Below are positions 27,735 to 38,205 of a stretch of DNA of 64,000 bases, piece by piece. A program made the translations under genes and the position numbers. Every line of letters starts with the position of its first letter. The first letter of the stretch is position 1. Under the pieces are notes generated by a model that was not told where the DNA came from, did not search any database, and saw only the letters and a program-made list of their open reading frames with translations. This DNA comes from Limnomonas spitsbergensis (Eukaryota > Chlorophyta > Chlorophyceae > Chlamydomonadales). The stretch is from NCBI GenBank assembly GCA_037349105.1, contig JAYJMM010000083.1, forward strand, positions 1,178,001-1,242,000. Reading direction: 5' to 3'.

Positions 27735-30064
27735 TCATCGCTCGGTAGACAAAACATACAGAGAGTAAGACTCCATGAAGTAGAGCCAGTTCTCCATCAC
27801 AAAGTTACCCATTTTCTCAACAACATCCCTATAAGGCCTGTTAAAATCACTCGTAATGACTACATGCTTAGCTCGCCCTGAAATAATCTTGCGAGAGGCA
27901 CTGGAAAATAAATATGTAGGCAGTGCGTTTTCATCTGCCGTGTGCTTCAACGTGGCTTTGAAGAAGGCCTTAACTATGCCATGCAATGCACCATGCGCAA
28001 TTGGCACTTGCCATAGACCATTGACGTCAATGTACCACAGTTGTTCCGCAAAAGGAGTCAGGCCATGCACCCCATATGCTGAATCCAGATCTTTCAATCC
28101 CTTGGCAGAGGTAACACCCGTCTTGGCCTTTTGCAAAGCCTGAAAGCGCAGAAGCTGCTGCTCAGAATCTAGCTTGATTCGACTATCACCGCATTTGGCC
28201 ATGCCTGGAACGTGACCAAATGCAGCTGGGTCACTGACCCTCAATGCATCAGGGCAGCCTGTCTCAGTCTCTGTGGCATACCCTTTAAAGTACATTCCAC
28301 CCTTTGCCCCCCTACTGCCCTTCAACCAACAATAAGGGCAACCGAGATAAGCTGCATGTGACATGAATTTGCTAAGCTTGCGGTTAGCGGGAGTGTCCGC
28401 AACAACATGGCTTAAAAATATGCGATGTTTCATCTCTCGCTTAGTGATACTCCCATCTGGTGACTTAATATTCTCAGTCACAACCATAGGATCACCGCAT
28501 GGCCCAAACATCTTGAATCTTGCAAGGGTGTTTGCCAAGTAGGGAGTCATGTCCGCCGGTTCCAATGGGCCTGGAATGACGAGCAGAGGGAAGCAAAATG
28601 CCCGCTTGGACCGATGATTAACCGGGATGTCGATACACCTGTCCGTGAACAGGGGAGGGGCTGGGCAGGGGCTGGGCAAGGGCTGGGCAAGCTCTGGGCA
28701 GGGGCTGGGCAGGGGCTGGGCAGGGGCTAAGCAAGCGCTGGGCAGGGGTTGGGCAAGCGCTGGGCAGGGGTTGGGCAAGCGCTGGGCAGGGGCTGTGCAA
28801 GGGCTGGGCAAGCGCTGGATCTGATTTAAGGTCTGATTTAAGGGTCTGATTTATAATATTAAACCTTAACCCACCTGAAACAAAGTAAGCCAGAGCTGTG
28901 GTTCTTGAAAGCAAAAATCTGACCAAAGTCAAAGGCCAGCTCGTAGGCAGAGTTGGAAACGTCAGCCAACATGTTGTTGCATTCCGAGTTGATATGAGCC
29001 GCGTCCTTAGCTCCGTAGTAACCAGGTGCTGAGCCAGGATCTATACGATTCGTGACGCGCAAGGCACACCAAGCTGGATTGGTGACCATCTTGGACTTGA
29101 TCACATTATCCACGCCAAAGTCATAAAACACCTGATGTCGGTAGAGATGAAAGCGTAAGGCTAAGGGTAAGGCTAAGGGTTGCGATATAAGTCAAAAGGT
29201 CAAAAGGCTGGTACAATGCAAGAGACATTGCCCATCAGGGGTATACTAACTACAGTCCATGGAGGTGCCATTTAAACCCATGAATCCTACCTTGAAAGGC
29301 AGGACCTTGCCTCCCGTGCATTGGAATCGGGCGTGTCCATGTGCACACTTATCATCCGCATGGGCGGGCCAGTCTTTGCGGGGGATGGGAGGTAAAGCGC
29401 AGCACTCTCCAGAGCAAAGGTGCCACTCGAATTGATCAGCTGTCAATACACCCAACAAGCGCTTCAAGCAATGTAAACTGCTGGGTGCCAGATTTCCCTT
29501 GGGCAGGATGTTAGTAGCGTTAAGTTTCAACAATCTGTCAAAGACATTACTCATGATGCGGCCCGCACATTTCAAACGCAATTGCGCAAAGCAATATTGT
29601 TTGACAGTAATACGTGCACCAGTGTACAGTGGCTGAGAGAGAAGGGCATCTGGTGGGTCATCTTCTCCGTCAGGGTCCTCACCACATACTATATACTCCA
29701 GTTCCTCCATGAGCTCTTGAAGCCGTTCATCAGTTAAATCAGGCGCATCATCCTCTGCTGCATCATCAGCATCCGAATTCACAGCTGTATCATCTCCTCC
29801 ATCGGCTCCAGAAAGACTCTGCACTGCCGCCCACGATGTAAGTAAAAAGATAGGGGTACAAATATGTTGGCCATGGCATACAATTGCAACAAAATCCGAA
29901 GTTAAAACCTTTGTTGGACCCCTGCCTATGCTATGCCCCAATCTTGCCTGATCTCCGCTGTCGTCCATTGAATCATCCATTGAATCATCCTCATCAATGA
30001 ATGATTCATTCTGAGGGGGGGCGGGTGGACTCCGAAAGGCTTTGATTGCTTGGTCACATGACAT
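27735..30064 (-). CDS. Tnp2-type (En/Spm, CACTA superfamily) transposase, spliced
   Basis: Would cut and paste its own element. Proposed exons: 30064-29291, 29131-28875, 28638-27735. Exon 1 holds an acidic N-terminus, then SLHCLKRLLGVL and FEWHLCSGECCALPPIPRKDW with Cys/His pairs. Its last codon AAG is followed by GTAGGA, and the next acceptor (CATCAG) opens exon 2 with VFYDFGVDNVIKSK, phase 0. Exon 2 ends TTTCAG before GTGGGT. Exon 3 begins after GGACAG and restores the frame (phase 2). It carries LVIPGPLEPADMTPYLAN, FLSHVVADTPANRKLSKFMS and CPYCW, typical of Tnp2. The stop at 27735 may be intronic: an acceptor at 27671 precedes an acidic 45-residue frame ending at 27534. Exon 1 may contain a further intron near 29790-29910. 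The start at 30064 is a guess, since upstream lies low-complexity DNA. No internal frameshift is seen, so it could be functional. Confidence 0.72.
28650..28815. repeat. GCTGGGCAGGG minisatellite inside a transposase intron
   Basis: About fifteen imperfect copies of an 11-12-bp unit (GGGGCTGGGCA, GCGCTGGGCAA). It lies within the intron 28639-28874 of the Tnp2-type gene and supplies a C-rich tract before the acceptor on the minus strand. Confidence 0.85.
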
Positions 30065-30077
30065 GCCGTCACTCTGA

Positions 30078-30345
30078 ATCATCATGAAGGGGGAGAGCAT
30101 GGGGAGGAAGGGGAGGAGCACGGTGGGGAGTAGGAGGAGCATGAGGAAGAGGGGGGTGGGCATCATGATGAAGGGGGAGAGCATGGTGAGGAAGGGGAGG
30201 AGTACGGTGGGGAGAAGGAGGAGCATGAGGAAGAGGGGAGGGGGGCACCATGATGAGGGACAGGGGCATGGGGGGCATGGGGGAGGGCATGCTCAGTGGG
30301 GGGGGGAGCTTGGGGAGGAGGGGGGGAAAGGAAGGAGGAGCTTCT
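30078..30345. repeat. purine-rich tandem repeat upstream of the transposase gene
   Basis: G/A-rich. A ~87-bp unit (CATCATGAAGGGGGAGAGCA ... GGAGGAGCATGAGGAAGAGG) occurs twice and then degenerates into G-runs to about 30345. It keeps minus-strand frames open as Pro/Leu-rich shadows, so the true transposase start probably lies to its left. Confidence 0.75.
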
Positions 30346-30524
30346 TGAGGGGAGGTTGGTGGCGAGAGCCAGAACTGCAAGTGCAATTCGGGCCATGGCC
30401 ATTCAAAGGCGCGTCGTCTGCATGGGTGTGTTGGGCAAGCATGGTGGGTCAGTGACGATGAGCATACAATGTCAATGTTGACGATAAAATAAGCTCACCT
30501 ATCAGAAGTAGAGCCACCACGAAG

Positions 30525-30773
30525 CTAGAACACAAATCCAGCACCACAGCTACGTACGGCTATCAGCACGAATGCCTTCGCCCACGCTTCTCGTGCTAAT
30601 GCTGTCGAAAGGCTGAAAAAATACTTGGTTTTCTCTCTAGCAAGGTAGTACCGAAGTCTGTCGAAACAGCCAGGGTCCGCGGACTCTGGCTTTGGCCAAA
30701 ATTCGGCTACATCAGGGAGCGTAACAGGCGTAGCTTCCTCTGGCGGTGGACTCGACAAAAAAAGTTTTCCCAT
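30525..30773 (-). CDS. hypothetical 82-codon ORF
   Basis: Unrecognised. ATG at 30773, stop at 30525. The product is compact and protein-like (PDVAEFWPKPESADPGCFDR, then RLRYYLAREKTKYFF and an Ala-rich helix). It begins just after the (TTTC)n tail of the neighbouring LINE, in the same orientation. The LINE may have inserted immediately upstream of, or within, this gene. It could also be a first exon feeding the Tnp2 gene, but no donor was verified. Confidence 0.35.
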   Translation of the reverse strand: MGKLFLSSPPPEEATPVTLPDVAEFWPKPESADPGCFDRLRYYLAREKTKYFFSLSTALAREAWAKAFVLIAVRSCGAGFVF

Positions 30774-30775
30774 TA

Positions 30776-33700
30776 TAGAAAGAAAGAAAGAAAACGCCTG
30801 AGCGTGGCTTGAGGAATACGGGATTTTAAAAGCAACACACCGGGAGACAACAAACCTGGTGGTTAAGGAGGGTCGTCAAGGGGTACCGGACAATAATGGG
30901 CAGGGGGGTTCTCCAGATGGCGACGCTGACGAAGGATGTTTATATGGCAGCGTATGGTATGCTTCGTGAGACGGCTGAGGACGGAGGAGATGTCGTGTTT
31001 GGAGACACCGAGCATGCTGAGGATTTATCGGCAGGACGAAAGAGGAAGCCTGCGGTTCCCAGAAGGATGATATGTGTATGAAAAGAAGGCGGGGAAGGAT
31101 GAGGGGGGGGGATGGGCACGGTCGGCGAAGGATCAGGTGGTAGGGCATGATGGAGAACGGGTGCCAAGGAAACTGTCCAACCATTATGTTTGAGGAGAAG
31201 GATAAGTTGTAAATGTTGTTCTGATTTACGGGCATGGCATTGTTCGAAAGAAAATTCGGACGTGTAACCGACTTCAACTACGTGTACAGTGCAAGTCCTC
31301 TGGAGCCGAGACATAGTTTGTGAGCTAGAGAGTTGACCAGCGCGGTAAAGACGAAGGAATTCGGAATGTGGGAGACCTTGGACAATGAGCAAATCCGGTC
31401 GCAGTTTGTTACAGTAATCTAAGGTGTCAGGGAAAGTGGGGGGTCGTCGGGGCACTAGCCAACGTGGAAGACGGGTGCCATAGACCTCGAAGGGAAGGTT
31501 AGCACGGGAAGTGGCATCCATGATAGTAAAAGAGGAGCCTAGGGAGCCATTAGCAATAGCAGTTTGGATGATGCATACAGCTCGGTTGTGTCGAGCAATG
31601 TATGAGGCGGACATGGAGGAATGAGCACAACCGCCTAAAAGATGGCCAGGGGTATCTTGTATCTTGGGATGGGAGCATAGGGGACAGTGGGGGGTGGTGC
31701 GAGTGCCTACAGCTGTTTTGTAAGGGCGGTTCATATGCATGGCTGTAGATGCAGTCCACATGGTATTGGTGCGCGATTTGAGGATGTTGCGAATACCACT
31801 AAAGGGCAGACCCATGTGCCATAAGATGGGAAGGTAGGAGGCGAGGGCAGAGGCAACGAGGACTTGCATGCGGACATAGCGCAAGGGCAGAGGGGGAGAA
31901 GTAGGACCATCTGTAAGAAGGGGGCCGTTTCGGGACATGTCTTCCTTCAAAGAATGGGTAAGGTCTGATGCAAACCACGGTTCGTCCGTGTCATGGGGGG
32001 AGGGAGGCATGGCCATGCAGGTAGGTGTGCGAAGTGTTGGACATCTGAGGAGCATGTGAAGTCGCATTGGTCGGGGGATTGGAGGGCGAGTGCATCACCC
32101 TTATCTGCGAGTTCATTGCCAATGATGCCGATGTGAGATTTGACCTTGTACAGGTGAAAATGGTGGCGGAGGCGTAGTCTGGTAAGGATGAGGGCACGAA
32201 TGTCGAGGAGAAGGGGGGCGTGCTTACATTCAAGCAAAGTGTGCGGGTGGCGAAGGGCCTTCTGCGTATCATAGAGAGAAACCAAGGAATCTGAGAAAAT
32301 GGTAAGATCACCGGTGTGGTGTAAGGCGGCATGAGTGAGGGCAGCATGGATGCCAGCAAGCTCAGCCCGTGTAATAGTGTTGGTTTCAGCCCGGCCATCG
32401 GGGTGGACGGTGTAGGTAGTGGTGTCTCGAGTACAATAGAAGGCCGCACCCGTGGCTGTGCCTTTGCCAGGTGTAGATAGGGCCGAGCCATCGGTGTAAT
32501 ATGCCGGTATATCGTGCCAACGGAGGGGGTAGGAGGGGGCGTAGGGTGGAGGGGTTGTCGGGTTTGGCTGGGCTGAGGGTGGAGGTGCAAGGATTGTGGT
32601 GGGCAGAGGAAGGAGATTTGCCTGGCCAAAACCGGGAGGGAGCAAGTAGCGAGAAGGGTGGGAGGAGCCCGGGGCCAAAGTGGGAGCAAGATATGGGAAA
32701 GTGCGGGTTGTGTCCCCAAGAGTGTTGGAGATGAGGAGGAGGAGAAGGTCAAATTTCGGCATGCCTGCGTTAGCAATATCGGCCGGTGTGAGATGGTCGG
32801 GGGGAAGAACAAGTAAATGGGTGTGGTGGAGGTTGGTGTAAGAGATATGGCGATGGCCTGAGTTGAGGAGGGTCATGAATTTGGCCTGTTTCCAATTGGG
32901 AACAACGATGAAGGTCGATGTAGGTATGTGGGGTTGTCTTTGAAGTGATGCCAACGACCATCGGATAGCCTTGAGCAGTGCATGACCAGAAAAAGGAGGC
33001 TCAACCAAGGGGGTGCATGTCCAAGGGGTGGAATAAGGTTGATAGAGAGCCCCAAATAAGCAGTCTTTCTCACGAAGTGAGGAATATTGAAGGGCTGAAA
33101 ACGGGACAGAGAGGGGTGAAGAGAAACGGTGGACCGTGAGGGGCATGATAGCAGAGATATCAGTGTGGAGGCTTGCAAGAGTGACCCAATGGGCATTGAT
33201 GGCAGGGGGTGGGAGTAGTGGTGAATGTTTGCTGGTGTGTGAGGTAATGTTGGGGCGTTGGGGAGAGGTATTGGAGAGGCGGTAACGGAGGAGTAAGGAG
33301 GCAAGATCGTGTGCGAAGGACCCGTCAGTGAGGCGTGCGAAGTCAATTGGGTGTGTGGTGCGGATGCGGCCATAGCACGCGCGTAGCCAGAGTAGGCGGC
33401 GGACAGGAATGTGACCAACGTAGGTACCATTGGGTCGGTAGACAAATGCCCTATCGAGATGAGTCTGGGCCATAGAGGTGGAGAGGGTTGGCGTAGGGAA
33501 GGGTGTGTGTGTGGTAGGATAACGGAGTCCAATATGGATAGTGAAGGAGAGGGGTGGGAGGATGTCGTAATCGGGGTGAACTGGTGAGGTATGGATGACG
33601 AGGTGGGAATCGATGAGTGATTGGTCAAGTAGATAATTGGGGTCTTCACCCGGAGGCGGGGGGAAAGGGGTGACCGAGGGAAAGGGATCCCTAGACCATC

Positions 33701-33970
33701 CATGTGCCTGCTGTTGGAGATTGATGAAATATGTGTCGAGGGGATGAACCGGTTCAAGCGCAGTGTCAAGCATGTGGAGGACATAGAGCGTGGCTAGCGT
33801 GGCTGGAGGATGCAACGTGTGGATCTGGGAGGTTGGTGGAGGAGTAAGGGGAGGGAGAGTGTGTAATATCGTGGGAAAAGTGTTGGTATGGGTAAGAAGT
33901 GGGGGGGGGGGAGGTGTATGTAAGGTAGTGTTTCCACTGGCATTCTGTCGGGCAACCGACACGGTTTAAG
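30776..33970 (-). mobile_element. 5'-truncated LINE (non-LTR retrotransposon) with (TTTC)n tail
   Basis: The minus-strand element ends at the tail TTTCTTTCTTTC (30780-30792). Its 5' limit near 33970 coincides with loss of coding similarity and with a local direct repeat. The RT expected upstream of RNase H in such elements is absent, as in many 5'-truncated LINE copies. The last ~55 bp recur at 11165-11224. Confidence 0.75.
30940..33962 (-). pseudogene. LINE ORF2 C-terminal half: PCIF1-like region, RNase H, zinc motif, PD-(D/E)XK-like nuclease
   Basis: First frame 33962-31947, second 32067-30940; protein-like sequence passes from one to the other near 32000, at a run of six C on this strand, so a single indel splits the ORF. 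Order: Pro-rich N-terminus; about 33070-32760 a segment with FGALYQ, EPPFSGHALLKAIRWSLAS and FIVVPNW, resembling the NPPF-motif adenine methyltransferase fold of PCIF1; about 32505-32090 RNase HI with TDGSA, ITRAELAGIHAAL, IFSDS and VKSH...NELAD (all four acidic catalytic positions kept); about 31700-31600 CPLC...DTPGHLLGGCAH...RHNRA, a zinc motif common after RNase H in LINEs; about 31405-31165 RPDLLIV ... VHVVEVGYTSE with a later Lys, like the restriction-type endonuclease of R2/CRE-type LINEs. RT missing. The methyltransferase match is the least certain. Confidence 0.7.
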
Positions 33971-34020
33971 GCCCTTTTTCGACCCAACTGCCGCAAACCG
34001 ACACGGTTTAGGCCTTTCTG
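33950..34020. repeat. direct repeat ACCGACACGGTTTA-GGCC at the LINE 5' junction
   Basis: GGCAACCGACACGGTTTAAG (about 33951) and GCAAACCGACACGGTTTAGG (about 33993) are ~43 bp apart, each followed by CCTTT or CCCTTT. They may mark the insertion site or belong to the target DNA. Next, 34021-34296 has an imperfect inverted repeat (AGCCTATACCTCG...AGGTATAGGCT near 34038-34076) and no gene. Confidence 0.6.
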
Positions 34021-34740
34021 AAACCACGCATTCGAGAATAGCCTATACCTCGTCGATGACCAGGTATAGGCTATTATGTGAGTTGGTTGCCTCTTGGTTT
34101 AAGGAACCATCTCAGCGCGAAAGATTGTTCGGCATTAAAGACGCCATTTCTATAGCCAGATCGAAATAAGCGGCGACACTTGTGGTTCCGAGGTCACGAA
34201 TCGTCGCAGAACGTCTCGGTGCCCCTAGATCAGACCTCTGGCAGCAGGAAATTCGCTGTGAACTTCCTGGATTTCAGTGGAAACAGTTTTGGTTTAACAG
34301 CACGTTTCTGATTGGGACCCCGGAAAAAACGTGTACGACGGTCTTCTGGTCTTCAGGTAGTTCCCAGGTGTGGTGTTTCTATCTGCAAACAACCCGGAGC
34401 CAGGCACCGGAACGTGAGGCCGCGTAATCTTGCGTGGTTCAGGGTTTACTGCGATATTGCCGAATGTGTGCCTAAAAGTTATCTGCGCTGTTGCTGCTGC
34501 TTCTGCTTCTGCTTCTGTTGATGATGATAACGATGACGATAGGGATGACTCGCTCGCGGAGTGACCAAGGCCGAGGCGGCCCGCGGCCTTTCTGCAGGGC
34601 CACCTCCATCACTACTGCCCGATAACATCATGGGAAGAAAAATGCGGCGATTCTTATTTGTAAATGAAAGCCATTCGAAGGCCTGAAACTCTCCGGGGTC
34701 TTTGGAATTTCCGGGGAGGGGGGGGGGTCCCCGGAAAAAC

Positions 34741-34976
34741 TAGGGTGGGGATCTTTGCCACCTTCCCCGGGTTTCTTTTGGTGTATTTCCTTTCTTGAAT
34801 CCTTCGCTCTTTTTCAGGGTTGTTTTCTTTCGGGTGCGAACAACCATCGGCTTGTCAGTGCGATAACGCATGGTCTGCAACAACTCTTTCTGCCACCGGC
34901 AGGTATCGAACTCGCGACCTCCGCTTCATCAGTATCGTCAGTGCTAGGCTGTAAGCGACTGACACCAGTACGGCAT
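34741..34976 (-). repeat. tRNA-like (SINE-type) module, copy 1
   Basis: On the minus strand, starts GCCGTACTGGTGTCAGTCGC (A-box-like) and continues to a B-box-like GAGTTCGATACC, then CTGCCGGTGGCAG, and ends near GGTGGCAAAGATCCCCACC. It does not fold as a complete tRNA cloverleaf by eye, so a tRNA-derived repeat is proposed, not a tRNA gene. Confidence 0.55.
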
Positions 34977-35330
34977 TAGTCACAGACGATTACGTTGGGT
35001 GGGTGGCGGGCGAGAGGTGTCATCGCCGCGCGGCCAAAAAGCTTTTCGAATACATATCGCCTACACCCGACGTTGGGTACAATGGAATCGCTTTGCTAAT
35101 CCGCTGCTTTTGATCGAGGCCGCGCTTGCGGTAGAACACTTCGTGGCAACCCACCCCTGGCCTGTGCCTGCGGAGCGTCGTGAGCCGTCGCTTCGGCATA
35201 GTAGGTTCTGTTGTGCGTGTTTTCTCTTTTCTTTTTGTTTTTAGGGATCTCCTTCATGGGAGACTGTAAAAAAAGTGTGCCTAGAAAAAAAAAGTGACTA
35301 AAAAAACACAAAAAAAACAACAAAGACATG

Positions 35331-35569
35331 TCAGTCGCTTATCGCCTGGCACCAACGAGACTTCTCAAACGGGTCGCGCGCTCGATACCTGCCGGTGGCA
35401 GAAAATTATTGCAGACCGTGCGTTATCGGCTTATCGCACTGACACGCCGATGGTTGTTCGCACCCGAAAGAAAATAACAACCCTGAAAAAGAGCGAAGGG
35501 TTCAATAAATTAAAATACACCAAAAGAAACCCGGGAAAGGTGGCAAAGATCCCCACGATCTTTTTAGTC
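35331..35569 (+). repeat. tRNA-like (SINE-type) module, copy 2
   Basis: Begins GTCAGTCGCTTATCGCCTGG, has B-box-like CTCGATACCTGCCGGTGGCA and ends GGCAAAGATCCCCACG. It is directly joined to the A-rich end of a MITE terminal repeat on the left. Confidence 0.55.
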
Positions 35570-35868
35570 AAAGTGTGCCTAGAAAAAAAAAGTGACTAAA
35601 AAAACAAAAAGAAAAGAGAAAAGACGGTCACCAAACCTACTATGCCGAAGCGACGGCTCACGACGCTCCGCAAGCACAGGCCAGGGGTGGTTTGCCACGA
35701 AGTGTTCCGCCGCAAGCGCGGCCTCGATCAAAAGAAGCGCAATAGCAATGCGATTCTATTGCTCTCAACGTCGGCTGTAGGCGATATGTATTCGGAAAGC
35801 TTTTGGGTCGCGCGGCGATGACACCTCTCGCCCGCCACCCACCCGATGTAATCACACGTGAGTAATGC

Positions 35869-36113
35869 CGTACGGGTGTCAGTCGCTTATCGCCTGGCAC
35901 CGACGAGACTTATCAAACGGAGGTCGCGCGTTCGATACCTGCCGGTGGCAGAAAATTATTGCAGACCGTGCGTTATCGGCTTATCGCACTGACACGCGAT
36001 GGTTGTTCGCACCCGAAAGAAAACAACCCTGAAAAAGAGCGAAGGGTTCAAGAAAAGAAAATACACCAAAAGAATGGTGGGGAAGGTGGCAAAGATCCCC
36101 ACGATTTTTTTTT
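35869..36113 (+). repeat. tRNA-like (SINE-type) module, copy 3
   Basis: Begins GCCGTACGGGTGTCAGTCGC, with B-box-like GCGTTCGATACCTGCCGGTG, and ends GGCAAAGATCCCCACG plus a T-run that merges with the right terminal repeat of the MITE. It is the fullest copy of the module, with the body sequence immediately upstream. Confidence 0.6.
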
Positions 36114-36285
36114 CTAGGCACACTTTTTTTACAGTCTCCCATGAAGGAGATCCCTAACAAGAGACGTACTGTACAACTCGTGGTGGTCTAAAGGCTCCGG
36201 AGATTTTCCGGGGTCCAGTGTTTCAGCTCAAAACACACCGGAAACACCCCGGAAAGTTTCCGGGGTCCAATCAGAAACGTGCTGT

Positions 36286-37578
36286 AAGGCGTGAAAAAAT
36301 CACGATCGCGAGCAACCGGATTCAAACCGCGCTGGTTTAAGGCACAAGTGGAAACACCACCTAAGCTGCTCCCAGTAGGTCTGCCTAGATGTACCGGTTG
36401 CTGCTTGTATCGATCAGGAAGTGATTTGGTTGCTGTGACGAAGCCTCAAGAGGGCCATTCCTTGTCAATCGCTCGTTCATCAAGTGGAACCGTGGAATGC
36501 TGATGAGCTTCGGCGGGGTTGAACTCCATGTCCAAGGGCGCACACCACATGCGCAACAGCACTAGCAGCACATACCAGTATACAAAAAACAGCGCTACAC
36601 GCGCTTTTGGATAGGCCATTTCAATTGAACATGATATATATATATGTTGTAGCAACCAGCAGTCGCGAAGCGCTCTATCGGGAGGCAAATTGGTGCGCCC
36701 TCAAAGCCCCCTTCAAGCGTCCTTATTGGTTAAGGGTGGTTAAGCGTGTATAAAGTGTGGATATTCTTCACAATGTTGTAGATGTCCCCACCACCAGCAC
36801 CGTCTCCATCTCTTCGCACTAGTGAAAGGCATAGCTTAAAGCGCATAGACTACAACGCCATGCACCGGGGTTGAATACTAGCAAGGGGGCGACGGTATGT
36901 GGTACTTCAATAACCATGAACAACATATACCGGTATTGAATCTTTGGGAGTGCGCAAAGCATTAAATATATTCCTGTGATACGACTTTGGTCCCGTTGGT
37001 GAAACAAACATCAGCCTCCCCCTCCAGCAGCACGCTAGGCCAAGCAATATTCCACATAGAGCTCTAGATAAAGGGCAGTCCTCATGGGAGGATACATGAG
37101 GTAGGGGGGGTGGCAGTGTGCGGTAGGCAGCGCATGAGGTAGGGTGGGGACGGTGGTGCGGTAGGCAAGGCATGAGGTAAGGGGGTGCGTGGGGGGGTGG
37201 GGCGGCAGGCAGCGCATGTCATGGCAGGGCATGCCATGCTTAAAGGAGGGGGGAGGAGGTGGTGCGCAGAGATGCAAGGTCATGGAATTGTCCTGTGTAC
37301 AATTTTGTAGAGCAGAGTGGCATGGATGTTACCTTGATGGCATTGAAGGCCCCACACGCAGAAGCATGCCGGCATGATTGAGAGGGATCTAATGTGGAGG
37401 CTGGCTGGTATAGACACAGAGAGCCGGAATCAGAGCCTCAGAGGACTTTCAAGGACCGGAGAAGTGGCAACGTAGGTTTACAAGGGTATGCCAATAAACT
37501 GGGGATAGTAGCCCGTTTACTTAATAGCTAGTAGTCTTCCTATGAAAATACACTAAGGATCGACCGATCCGAGAGGAA
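36286..37578. other. no supported gene; short repeats before the LTR element
   Basis: A (TA)n run at about 36632-36645. 37085-37215 has three loose copies of a ~45-bp G-rich unit (GCGGTAGGCAGCGCATGAGG). The last four bases, GGAA (37575-37578), are the target duplication of the LTR element. Small ORFs lack support. Confidence 0.5.
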
Positions 37579-38205
37579 TGTCACGGTATATTACGGTATA
37601 CGTGCCAAAACCGTTTAGGCCGCAGTTTGCGACCTCGGAGGCTTCGCAGCTTCCCTGCGGATCCTCCTTATTTGAATAGGAACCTAGAAACCCGCTTACG
37701 CCAGGGGTTTAGCTGTCCCGTACTTTGAATTGGGCCTGCCGGGTCCCTGTATCCCGGCAATTGCCTAAACTAGTTACTTCGTCCCTTTCAAAAGGACAGA
37801 CCTCTTCTGTAACAAGCCCCGGCCGTCACCCAGTGCGTGAGACCCGAGTTGTACCTTAAGTCAGTACCTCCAACAAGTCAAGACTACCTCAGCCTCCGCT
37901 GAGATAGCAAGAGAACAAGACCTCAGTTGAGGAACGAGATCCCTGCCGAACAAGTAGTTCGCAGTCTACGATCCCGTACCCTCACCGCGTGTGACGCGGT
38001 AAGTGCACCTGATTGCCTAGCTGGATCGCGACCAGACAGCCTGAAGGCCTGCGCCAACCCTTGCTATTGCCTGACATACAAATACAAATCTAGCAGCTTA
38101 ACTCGATGAGCACCCGCAGCCAGTGAGTAGTCACGAAGTCTGCCCGTAGGCGCCCATCACTGTCGTGAGGGAGAAGTCCGCCACGGACCTGAAGCGCACA
38201 ACGCG
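37579..38205 (+). repeat. 5' LTR, lacking its last ~221 bp
   Basis: Matches 53803-54429 base for base as far as I can read. The 3' LTR continues to 54650, but here sequence changes after ACGCG (38205). The next bases, 38206-38229 (TGTCCTTTCGAAAGGGACGA, AGTA), are the inverse complement, with one mismatch, of an LTR-internal stretch at about 37775-37798. The expected primer-binding site directly after a full LTR is therefore not visible. Confidence 0.88.

Larger units (their letters stand above)
35244..36154. mobile_element. MITE with ~46-bp TIRs and TA target duplication
   Basis: The left end reads GGGATCTCCTTCATGGGAGA then CTGTAAAAAAAGTGTGCCTA, followed by an A-run. The right end (36154 inward, minus strand) is the same with no visible mismatch. 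Both ends are flanked by TA (35242-35243; 36155-36156), as for Tc1/mariner-type MITEs. The interior holds two tRNA-like modules (about 35331-35569 and 35869-36113), a partial internal copy of the terminal repeat at about 35570-35606, and a ~260-bp body at about 35625-35868. That body also lies, inverted, at 34985-35230 just outside. It looks like a tandem or nested pair of ~580-bp elements. Confidence 0.75.
34297..36285. mobile_element. outer inverted-repeat pair (29-30 bp) enclosing nested elements
   Basis: 34297-34326 (ACAGCACGTTTCTGATTGGG, ACCCCGGAAA) is matched in inverted orientation by 36257-36285, with one base inserted. CCGGGG/CCCCGG words are frequent just inside both ends. The segment between contains the MITE and tRNA-like modules below. 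No transposase is present. Confidence 0.55.

Noticed and set aside
29157..29180. Telomere-like AAGGCTAAGGGTAAGG words
   Set aside because: Only three short imperfect units inside a transposase intron, not a telomeric array.
34884..36000. True tRNA genes at the B-box-like GTTCGATACC sites
   Set aside because: I could not fold a full cloverleaf with paired acceptor and T arms by eye; the copies are embedded in repeats. Kept as tRNA-like modules only.
37927..38109. 60-codon plus frame in the LTR (repeated at 54151-54333)
   Set aside because: It is the same LTR sequence twice, has no domain and lies in a region expected to hold promoter and processing signals.
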